DNA from: Macrostomum hystrix
Taxonomy: Eukaryota; Platyhelminthes; Macrostomidae
Reading direction: 5' to 3'
NCBI GenBank assembly: GCA_950097015.1
Contig: CATNEN010000001.1
Coordinates: 5,255,001-5,319,000 of the forward strand
DNA: 64,000 nt
Numbering within the stretch: position 1 is the first letter of the stretch; each line of letters begins with the position of its first letter. Shown here piece by piece: positions 44,095 through 55,300 of the stretch. The notes beneath the pieces are model-generated. The model did no database searches, was not told the origin of the DNA, and saw only the letters and a program-made list of their open reading frames with translations. Both the position numbers and the translations under genes were made by a program.

Positions 44095-47040
44095 ATTGTG
44101 TCTGATTGTCCATTACACGGAATCTTGTGTCTTTGATTGTCTGTCCATCAAGCAAGTTTTTGTGTCTTTGATTGTCTGTCCATCAAGCGGGTTCTTGTGT
44201 CTTTGATTGTCTGTCCATCAAGCGGGTTCTTGTGTCTTTTATTGCCTGTCCATTAAGTGGATTCCTGAGTCTTTGAATGCCTGCCCATTAAGTGGATTCT
44301 TGAGTCTTTGAATGCCTGTCCATTAAGTGGATTCTTGAGACTTTGAATGCCTGTCCATTAAGTGGGTTCTTGAGTCTTTGAATGCCTGTCCATTAAGTGG
44401 ATTCTTGAGTCTTTGAATGCCTGTCCATTAAGTGGGTTCTTGATTCTTTGAATGCCTGTCCATTAAGTGGATTCTTGAGTCTTTGAATGCCTGTCCATCA
44501 AGTGGATTCTTGAGTCTTTGATTGTCTGTCCATCAAGCGATTTCTTGAGTCTTTGAATGCCTGTCCATCAAGTGGATTCTTGTGTCTTTGATTGTCTGTC
44601 CATCAAGCGGGTTCTTGTGTCTTTGATTGTCTGTCCATCAAGCGGGTTCTTGTGTCTTTGATTGTCTGTCCATCAAGCAAGTTTTTGTGTCTTTGATTGT
44701 CTGTCCATCAAGCGGATTCTTGAGTCTTTGATTGCCTGTCCATTAAGTGGATTCCTGAGTCTTTGAATGCCTGTCCATTAAGTGGATTCTTGAGTCTTTG
44801 AATGCCTGTCCATTAAGTGGGTTCTTGAGTCTTTGAATGCCTGTCCATTAAGTGGATTCTTGAGTCTTTGAATGCCTGTCCATTAAGTGGGTTCTTGAGT
44901 CTTTGAATGCCTGTCCATTAAGTGGATTCTTGAGTCTTTGAATGCCTGTCCATCAAGTGGATTCTTGAGTCTTTGATTGTCTGTCCATCAAGCGATTTCT
45001 TGAGTCTTTGATTGCCTGTCCATCAAGTGGATTCTTGTGTCTTTGATTGTCTGTCCATCAAGCGGGTTCTTGTGTCTTTGATTGTCTGTCCATCAAGCGG
45101 GTTCTTGTGTCTTTGATTGTCTGTCCATCAAGCAAGTTTTTGTGTCTTTGATTGTCTGTCCATCAAGCAGATTCTTGAGTCTTTGATTGCCTGTCCATTA
45201 AGTGGATTCCTGAGTCTTTGAATGCCTGTCCATTAAGTGGATTCTTGAGTCTTTGAATGCCTGTCCATTAAGTGGGTTCTTGAGTCTTTGAATGCCTGTC
45301 CATTAAGTGGATTCTTGAGTCTTTGAATGCCTGTCCATTAAGTGGGTTCTTGAGTCTTTGAATGCCTGTCCATTAAGTGGATTCTTGAGTCTTTGAATGC
45401 CTGTCCATCAAGTGGATTCTTGAGTCTTTGATTGTCTGTCCATCAAGCGATTTCTTGAGTCTTTGATTGCCTGTCCATCAAGTGGATTCTTGTGTCTTTG
45501 ATTGTCTGTCCATCAAGCGGGTTCTTGTGTCTTTGATTGTCTGTCCATCAAGCGGGTTCTTGTGTCTTTGATTGTCTGTCCATCAAGCAAGTTTTTGTGT
45601 CTTTGATTGTCTGTCCATCAAGCGGATTCTTGAGTCTTTGATTGCCTGTCCATTAAGTGGATTCCTGAGTCTTTGAATGCCTGTCCATTAAGTGGATTCT
45701 TGAGTCTTTGAATGCCTGTCCATTAAGTGGGTTCTTGAGTCTTTGAATGCCTGTCCATTAAGTGGATTCTTGAGTCTTTGAATGCCTGTCCATTAAGTGG
45801 GTTCTTGAGTCTTTGAATGCCTGTCCATTAAGTGGATTCTTGAGTCTTTGAATGCCTGTCCATCAAGTGGATTCTTGAGTCTTTGATTGTCTGTCCATCA
45901 AGCGATTTCTTGAGTCTTTGATTGCCTGTCCATCAAGTGGATTCTTGAGTCTTTGATTGTCTGTCCATCAAGCGGGTTCTTGTGTCTTTGATTGTCTGTC
46001 CATCAAGCGGATTCTTGAGTCTTTGATTGCCTGTCCATCAAGCGATTTCTTGAGTCTTTGATTGCCTGTCCATCAAGTGGATTCTTGAGTCTTTGATTGT
46101 CTGTCCATCAAGCGGGTTCTTGTGTCTTTGACTGTCTGTCCATCAAGTGGATTCTTGAGTCGTTGATTGCCTGTCCATCAAGCGGGTTCTTGTGTCTTTG
46201 ATTGTCTGTCCATCAAGTGGATTCTTGTGTCTTTGATTGTCTGTCCATCAAGTGGGTTCTTGTGTCTTTGACTGTCTGTCCATCAAGCGATTTCTTGAGT
46301 CTTTGATTGCCTGTCCATCAAGTGGGTTCTTGAGTCTTTGACTGTCTGTCCATCAAGCGATTTCTTGAGTCTTTGATTGCCTGTCCATCAAGTGGATTCT
46401 TGAGTCGTTGATTGCCTGTCCATCAAGCGGATTCTTGAGTCTTTGACTGTCTGTCCATCAAGCGATTTCTTGAGTCTTTGATTGCCTGTCCATCAAGTGG
46501 ATTCTTGAGTCGTTGATTGTCTGTCCATCAAGCGATTTCTTGAGTCTTTGATTGCCTGTCCATCAAGTGGATTCTTGAGTCGTTGATTGCCTGTCCATCA
46601 AGCGGATTCTTGAGTCTTTGACTGTCTGTCCATCAAGCGGATTCTTGAGTCTTTGAATGCCTGTCCATCAAGTGGATTCTTGAGTCTTTGATTGTCTGTC
46701 CATCAAGCGATTTCTTGAGTCTTTGATTGCCTGTCCATCAAGTGGATTCTTGAGTCTTTGATTGTCTGTCCATCAAGCGGGTTCTTGTGTCTTTGATTGT
46801 CTGTCCATCAAGCGGATTCTTGAGTCTTTGATTGCCTGTCCATCAAGCGATTTCTTGAGTCTTTGATTGCCTGTCCATCAAGTGGATTCTTGAGTCTTTG
46901 ATTGTCTGTCCATCAAGCGGGTTCTTGTGTCTTTGAAAGCCTGTCCATCAAGTGGATTCTTGAGTCTTTGATTGCCTGTCCATCAAGTGGATTCTTGAGT
47001 CTTTGATTACCTGTCCATCAAGTGGATTCTCCTGTCCATC
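44095..47040. repeat. 35-bp satellite with 455-bp higher-order unit
   Basis: About 84 copies of a 35-bp unit containing CTGTCCATCAAGCGGGTTCT and TGTGTCTTTGATTG. The variant AGCGATTTCT appears at 44536, 44991, 45446 and 45901, exactly 455 bp (13 units) apart, so blocks of 13 units were amplified. Order breaks down after about 46000. Confidence 0.96.
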
Positions 47041-48113
47041 TGATTTTCTCTTCTAATTTTTCCTTTGTATTATATCTACTAAGCAATGCAAATAATCATA
47101 AGAACTCAAGTCCATAATTTTTAGTTAGTTTTTTCTCTCCCGAAATACGACTTCTGGGTAATAAACGTTTTTATAGTTATATTGTAAATCAGTGTTATTA
47201 TAAAAGTGACTTAACTTTAACCCAGTTGTTAAGTTGCGTATAATATTAGTTGCAAATATCAAACTACGAGTATATATTGTTGAATATACATTTTAATGGA
47301 TATATAAAGGCTTTACTTTCAACAGTCCTAAAATGTTCAAAACATGCAAAAGCTATAAAAGCAAAAATAGATTAATATTTTTAGCATGCAAATTATCCAT
47401 CATAATAAATTAAGGCAAAGCTTGAATTAAATATCAGCCAGATTAGTAAGATTAGGAAAAAATGTTGTAAAGGCATTATAGCTTCAATTATCAATTGATA
47501 TTAGATTTTCAAAAATGTCAAAATATTAGATGTCGAAATAAAAAAAACTTTCACTAACAAATAAAAAAGCGGTGTACATGTTCGCATATCACTACTGGAT
47601 ATTTAGCGGCACGATAAGTAGTACGGTAAATAAAAAATCATAGCGCAAATGTATGAATTAGGGCATGCAGCTGCTAAGAAGCAAAAATGTAAAAACAGGA
47701 AAAGGCTGTAAAATCTGATGCGCACTACTCATGAAGTTATTATAGTAGTATCATATGACAGTTTTATTTGCTATAATGAAAGCAAGTTATTAATATATTA
47801 CAAAAATATAGTGAATCAGAAAAAAAATTAATAGAAGCAAATATTTTACAGAAACGACGCAACTACCATATGCATTATTGTTTTATAGTGAAATAAAATA
47901 GCTTGTTAAAACGATAAATAATACCAAACGAAGCATAATACACACAATTGAATACCTAAAATGGCGGATTTTAATAATGTTAGGAAATAACACATTAATT
48001 AAAATAAGAAAACTACATCGCAAAGTTTTTTATACTTTATTTGCTAAAGGAAAACGCGAGACAAGCAAGGCAAAAGCAGATTTTATAGATATCAGTGTCT
48101 CAAAAAACAAACA
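47041..48113. other. Very AT-rich intergenic DNA
   Basis: No recognisable gene or repeat family. The start of the open frame that enters the 33-bp array (ATG at 47977) lies at its right edge. Confidence 0.5.
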
Positions 48114-49200
48114 GACTCAACTGGGTCAATCTAGACTGCTCAACCTGACTCAAATGGGTCAATCTAGACTGCTGAAACAGACTCAAATGGGTCAATCTAG
48201 ACTGCTCAACCTGACTCAAATGGGTCAATCTAAACTGCTGAAACAGACTCAAATGGGTCAATCTAGACTGCTCAACCTGACTCAAATGGGTCAATCTAGA
48301 CTGCTCAAACAGACTCAAATGGGTCAATCTAGACTGCTCAAACTGACTCAAATGGGTCAATCTAGACTGCTCAAACAGACTCAAATGGGTCAATCTAGAC
48401 TGCTCAAACTGACTCAAATGGGTCAATCTAGACTGCTCAACCTGACTCAAATGGGTCAATCTAAACTGCTCAAACTGACTCAAATGGGTCAATCTAGACT
48501 GCTCAACCTGACTCAAATGGGTCAATCTAGACTGCTCAAACAGACTCAAATGGGTCAATCTAGACTGCTCAACCTGACTCAAATGGGTCAATCTAAACTG
48601 CTGAAACAGACTCAAATGGGTCAATCTGGACTGCTTAACCTGACTCTAATGGGTCAATCTAGACTGCTCAAACTGACTCAAATGGGTCAATCTAGACTGC
48701 TCAAACTGACTCAAATGGATCAATCTAGACTGCTCAAACTGACTCAAATGGGTCAATCTAGACTGCTCAAACTGACTCAAATGAGTCAATCTAGACTGCT
48801 CAAACAGACTCAAATGGGTCAATCTAAACTGCTCAAACTGACTCAAATGGGTCAATCTAGACTGCTCAACCTGACTCAAATGGGTCAATCTAGATTGCTC
48901 AAACTGACTCAAATGGGTCAATCTAGACTGCTCAACCTGACTCAAATGGGTCAATCTAGACTGCTCAACCTGACTCAAATGGGTCAATCTAGATTGCTCA
49001 AACTGACTCAAATGGGTCAATCTAGACTGCTCAACCTGACTCAAATGGGTCAATCTAGACTGCTCAAACAGACTCAAATGGTTCAATCTAGACTGCTCAA
49101 ACAGACTCAAATGGGTCAATCTAGACTGCTCAAACTGACTCAAATGGGTCAATATGGACTTCTCAACCTGACTCAAATGGGTCAATATAGAATTTTTAAT
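48114..49200 (+). repeat. 33-bp satellite, open in frame on both strands
   Basis: About 33 copies of a unit containing GGGTCAATCTAGACTGCTCA. Since 33 is a multiple of three, a 411-codon plus frame (47977-49212, 11-residue repeat MGQSRLLKLTQ) and long minus frames stay open. Differences between units mostly change the amino acid (Arg/Lys, Asn/Lys, Leu/Gln), and the 45-residue leader resembles nothing known. I therefore treat it as satellite DNA; a repeat protein is not excluded. Confidence 0.9.
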
Positions 49201-49330
49201 CTGACACAATAAAGTTTAATTTGAGCACACTGTAATGCACAGAAATCTACATGAGCAAAACAAGCGTGAAAAAATATCGTTTTTTAAAACCAGTACCACC
49301 AATAAAAAGTGTCCTAACCAATAGATCGAG

Positions 49331-52009
49331 CTACTGGTTCTCTTCGTACAGCTCGGGATACTTCGACTGATGCTCGCTCCAGGCGCCCTGATAACGCTTT
49401 CGCATTTCGTCCAATTCCCGCTGCTTCTGGAAGATGCTTTCTCGAGCTTCGATTAGCTGCGAAAAAGAGGTCGTGTGGTAGTTTCATTAATAATTTAAAG
49501 CTCTTAATGAAATAAAGTAGCATGGGAAATTTATGGAACGAAAATAAAGACCTATAAATATAGAATGACACCATTAGCTGTAAATAAGGGTTAAAAATAA
49601 AATGACGTGATAAAATGACAATTGGAGCTAAAAAATGGCGTCATTATAAATCAACTGGTCAAAAATAGAACTGACGTCACTAAGATCTAATATGAGCTAA
49701 AAATAGAAAATAGCGTCGTTATAAGTCAATTGGTCAAAAATAGGAACTGACGTCACTAAGATCTAATGAGCTATAAATAGAAAATGACGTCATCAATAAT
49801 AAAAAATGACTTTTTTAGAATCGCCCTATTCGAGTTGGTTATCAAAATTTAAGAGAGGCCACTCACCAATTTCACAGAATGCACCATCGAGTCGCCCAAC
49901 TGTAGCCGATTCTCAGCTTCCGACCGATCGATGGCCGACTGAGCCTCCGAAACCAGTCTCTCCGTAGCTCGCTTTACAGCCTGACCGGCGTCCTGCAGCC
50001 GGCGAGTGGTCTCCGAGTGCGGGTCGGCGCGCACTTTGCTTTCTACTAGGAGCTGTGCGGTGCTGGCTGCGACTTGCTTGCTGGCTGAAATCAGGCGATC
50101 CTCGGTGGAGCGTCCCTGAGCGACAGCGTTGGCAGTTTCGCACAAGTGATGGACAGCCGCTGCCACATGCTTGGCGGCTGTGACAAAGGCCTGCGACCAG
50201 GGGGCTGGAAGGAGAGACAGAAAACTAGGTCTTGATTTTATTTAAACTAACTTTTGATTAATTTACGTTACAGTTGGTAGACTATATTTAAATAAAGAAG
50301 CCATTTGATCACAAAGCGATGTGATTTATTTGGAAAGTAAATATCGTTTGAATTGAGGATCCGGTGAGAAACGCACTTTAACCTGGAGATAAAGCTGGGA
50401 TACAGTTTTGCATGCGACCTTGGAAAGAAGGCGCTTTGATTTGAGGATCTGGGAAGGGATGCAGTTTGATTTGAGGATCTGGGAAGGGATGCAGTTTGAT
50501 TTGGGGATCTGGGAAGGGATGCAGTTTGATTTGAGGATCTGGGAAGGGATGTAGTTTGATTTGAGGATCTGGGAAGGGATGCAGTTTGATTTGAGGATCT
50601 GGGAAGGGATGTAGTTTGATTTGGGGATCTGGGAAGGGATGCAGTTCGATTTGGGGATCTGGGAAGGGATGCAGTTTGATTTGGGGATCTGGAAAGGGAT
50701 GCAGTTTGATTTGAGGATCTGGGAAGGGATGCAGTTTGATTTGAGGATCTGGAAAGGGATGCAGTTTGATTTGGGGTTCTGGGAAGGGATGCAGTTTGAT
50801 TTGAGGATCTTGGAATTGATGCAGTTTGATTTTGGGATCTGGGAAGGGATGTAGTTTGATTTGGGGATCTGGGAAGTGATGCAGTTTGATTTGGGGATCT
50901 GTGAAGGGATGCAGTTTGATTTGGGGATCTGGGAAGGGATGCAGTTTGATTTGGGGATCTGGGAATGGATGCAGTTTGATTTGGGGATCTGTGAAGGGAT
51001 GCAGTTTGATTTGGGGATCTGGGAAGGGATGCAGTTTGATTTGGGGATCTGGGAATGGATGCAGTTTGATTTGGGGATCTGGGAAGGGATGTAGTTTGAT
51101 TTGGGGATCTGGGAAGGGATGCAGTTTGATTTGGGGATCTGGGAAGGGATGCAGTTCGATTTGGGGATCTGGGAAGGGATGCAGTTTGATTTGGGGATCT
51201 GGGAAGGGATGCAGTTTGATTTGAGGATCTGGGAAGGGATTGGTCAAATGTGAGTATTCCTAAACTTCATTACAATAGAGGTACTGATCTGAAAGTCACC
51301 CACTATTAGCCGCAGACACGTCAGCTTCAGCCTCAGCATTCTTCAGCGCCAGCTCCTTCTGCGCCAATTGAGCGTATTGCAACAGGCGCGATATCGCGTC
51401 GGCAATGTCCATGGCCGATTCTAAAATTGGCTGCTTAGCCGATTGGCGATTATCGGCGGCTGACGATGCTCCGTTGTTGTCGCCATTTGAAGACGCGCCT
51501 TCCGGAGCCGACTAAAATGAGCAAAGAGAAACAATTAAAAACTATATTCGAATTTTTCTACTTACAGTAGAAGTAATGCAGTTTTTATGAGTAAAGTATT
51601 CAAAACTAAGTTTAAAACTCGCGTTACACTACTCATAGTAGAAATATAAGAATTGTCGCGCGTTGTCTACGAAATAATTATGCAATAGAGTAAAACTTCT
51701 GCACCTGAAATTACCAAAAGTTAAGCCATCAATACCTGGAAAATCGTTAAAAAACGGAGGACAGCTGTCAAATAAAGCTATATTCTGGTTAATTTGTTTA
51801 CTGTTCTAGTGAAATTGTATTGTAAAAATAACAAATTAGCAGCTACATACTACGGTGTTAAATATACAGCAATTATTGCTGCTTTCAATTAAAAGCCAAA
51901 TATTTGATTGTTCTTAGACTTTTAAAGTCAGTTATGAAGAATTAGAAGCTAGTCAGAAGTTAATTTTATAGCTAGCAAGATAGACAGACAGACAGACAGA
52001 CAGACAGGC

Positions 52010-52066
<57 letters not shown>

Positions 52067-52216
52067 GGCAGACAGACGGGCAGACAGACAGACAGACAGA
52101 CAGGCAGACAGACAGACAGGTAGATAGACAGACAGAAAGAAAGACAGACAGACAGACAGACAGACACTAAGACACTAAGACAGTCCCTTAGTCAGACCGA
52201 GACACAGACAGACAGG

Positions 52217-52247
<31 letters not shown>

Positions 52248-52279
52248 CCAGACAGGCAGACAGACAGGTAGATAGACAT

Positions 52280-52314
<35 letters not shown>

Positions 52315-55300
52315 GGCAGACAGACAGACAGACAGACAGACAGACAGGCAGACAGACAGGCAGACAGACAGACGGACAGACAGACAGGCAGACAGACAGA
52401 CAGGTAGATAGACAGACAGACGGACAGACAGACAGGCAGACAGACAGACAGGTAGATAGACAGACAGGCAGACAGACAGGCAGACAGACAGACAGACAGA
52501 CAGGCAGACAGACAGGCAGACAGACAGACAGACAGGCAGACAGACAGACAGACAGGCAGACTGACAGATAGACAGACAGACAGACAGGCAGACAGACAGA
52601 CAGATAGGCAGACAGACAGACAGACAGACAGACAGAAAGACAGATGTATTAGGCAGGTAAAATATTAGAACACAAGGCATTTCATGAGTCAGACCAATAT
52701 TTACGGAGAAAACACAATAAGACAATATGTATAATATGTATAATTATCAGGTTTAGGTCACCATAGATTGAGTGAAAAGGTTGGGCCATTAAAAAGCAAA
52801 GACACGAGAAGCGATTAAAGCACTCTAGCCCGCTATCTTGTAATGGAAAACAACAATACTACACCATTTGACGCTGCACTGCAGCGGCAGCAGCAGCAGC
52901 AGCGTGGGGCGGTGGCACTTTGCCCTGCAGCTTATCGGCTGACGGCTTTGGTGGCACGGGCGGTGGAGCGGACTGAAGGTAGCCAAAAGTTTTAACAAAA
53001 ATATGGTGGCCAACGGAATTTTATCGTTGATTTGAACGCAAAACTGGTCCGCTCTCTCGTTGAAAAAATCAATAATCAAAATTATATTGAAGCAATATTC
53101 ATGCTTCTCTTAATATATCTTATAGTACTGTTAGTAGATAAATAAACTAATTTTCATTTTCTTAAACATGCAAATCATGAGTGTTTTTACCTAACACAAA
53201 AAGAGGGATTTTAATTTCTACCTGAATAAAACTACCTGAATATTTAGGATTATACCTGAAGGGTTAGGTGGGGTTCTACCTGAAGGGTTAGGTGGTGTTC
53301 TACCTGAAGGGTTAGGTGGGGTTCTACCTGAAGGGTTAGGTGGGGTTCTACCTGAAGGGTTAGGTGGGGTTCTACCTGAAGGGTTAGGTGGGGTTCTACC
53401 TGAAGGGTTAGGTGGGATTCTACCTGAAGGGTAGGGTGGTGTTCTACCTGAAGGGTTAGGTGGGGTTCTACCTGAAGGGTTAGGTGGGGTTCTACCTGAA
53501 GGGTTAGGTGGGGTTCTACCTGAAGGGTTAGGTGGTGTTCCACCTGAAGGGTTAGGTGGGGTTCTACCTGAAGGGTTAGGTGGGGTTCTACCTGAAGGGT
53601 TAGGTGGGGTTCTACCTGAAGGGTTAGGTGGGGTTCTACCTGAAGGGTTAGGTGGGGTTCTACCTGAAGGGTTCGGTGGGGTTCTACCTGAAGGGTTCGG
53701 TGGGGTTCTACCTGAAGGGTTAGGTGGGGTTCTACCTGAAGGGTTAGGTGGGGTTCTACCTGAAGGGTTCGGTGGGGTTCTACCTGAAGGGTTCGGTGGG
53801 GTTCTATCCATGAAAATTAAAAGCGTGATAAATAAGGGTAATATATATAAAAATGTAATGCTGACAAAACGCAGCCAACACACCTTTCTAGCCGCAGTTC
53901 TAGCCTGATCACTAGGCGCCCCCGCTTCAAGTTTAAGATGATTAAGCCTTCTAAGAACATCTTCAACCTGTGAGACAGCTTTGTCAACTTCTTGTTGCGC
54001 CCGATCGGCCGACTCTTCGCCAGTTTGTGTCGCCGGGAATTCGGCAACCCCTGCGAGAAGAAGAAATTTGTTTAGCTTTTATGAAAGAAGACAAAGCAAA
54101 GTAAAAGAGTTTTTAGCGATAAATAAATCATTATTCAGACAATGATTCTGCATAATTACTATTTTTTTCAATAATGTCAAGTTTAAAACTTTTTTTGTTA
54201 AAATTCAAGACCTTTTTTTTAAAAAAAACGTGCTCGAATATGGTAATTGCAACATGCTCTACAAAGTTTTCAAATAATATTGTACGTACACAAGCAAATA
54301 AATGAACAAAAGGACAAGCTGAGAAATTTTGCACATGCTTATCTGGGAATAAAATCTCGGAAGATTCTAGAAAATATTTGAAAATCTAGAAGGTCTAGGG
54401 AGGATTCCATTAAAGGTCTAGAAACGATTCCATAAGAAGTCTAGGGACGATTCCATTAATGTCAAGGGAAGATTCATTTAAAGGTCTAGGGACAATTCCA
54501 TTAAATGTCTAGGGAAGATTCCATTAAAGGTCTAAGGACGATTCCATTAAAGGTCTAGGGAAGATTCCATTAAATGTTTAGGGAAGATTCCATTATAGGT
54601 CTAGGGAAGATTCTATTAAAGGTCTAGGGACGATTCCATTAAGGTCTAGGGACGATTCTATTAAAGGTCTAGGTACGATTCCATTAAATGTCTAAGGACA
54701 ATTCCATTAAAGGTCTAGGGAAGATTCCATTAAATGTTTAGGGAAGATTCCATTATAGGTCTAGGGACGATTCTATTAAAGGTCTAGGGACGATTCCATT
54801 AAGGTCTAGGGACGATTCCATTAAGGTCTAGGGACGATTCTTTTAAGGTCTAGGGACGATTCCATTAAAGGTCTAGGGACGATTCCATTAAAGGTCTAGG
54901 GACGATTCCATTAAATGTTTAGGGAAGATTCCATTATAGGTCTAGGGACGATTCCATTAAAGGTCTAGGGAAGATTCCATTAAAGGTCAAGGGACAATTC
55001 CATTAAATGTCTAGGGAAGATTCCATTAAAGGTCTAAGGACGATTCCATTAAAGGTCTAGGGAAGATTCCATTAAATGTTTAGGGAAGATTCCATTATAT
55101 GTCTAGGGAAGATTCTATTAAAGGTCTAGGGACGATTCCAATAAGGTCTAGGGACGATTCTATTAAAGGTCTAGGTACGATTCCATTAAATGTCTAAGGA
55201 CAATTCCATTAAAGGTCTAGGGAAGATTCCATTAAATGTTTAGGGAAGATTCCATTATAGGTCTAGGGACGATTCTATTAAAGGTCTAGGGACGATTCCA

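Noticed and set aside
44095-47040. CRISPR-like array
   Set aside because: Direct repeats are contiguous with no unique spacers, and the DNA is animal; it is a tandem satellite.
50378-51247. 289-codon [10 protein letters not shown] repeat protein
   Set aside because: Frame kept open only because the unit is 30 bp; the opposite strand is also largely open, and it lies inside a talin intron.
53255-53812. Interstitial telomere
   Set aside because: TTAGG occurs once per 24-bp unit rather than as tandem TTAGG/TTAGGG; it is a distinct minisatellite.
53218-53883. 221-codon PNPSGRTPP collagen-like frame
   Set aside because: 24-bp satellite artefact within an intron on the same strand as talin; no splice signals joining it to talin in frame.
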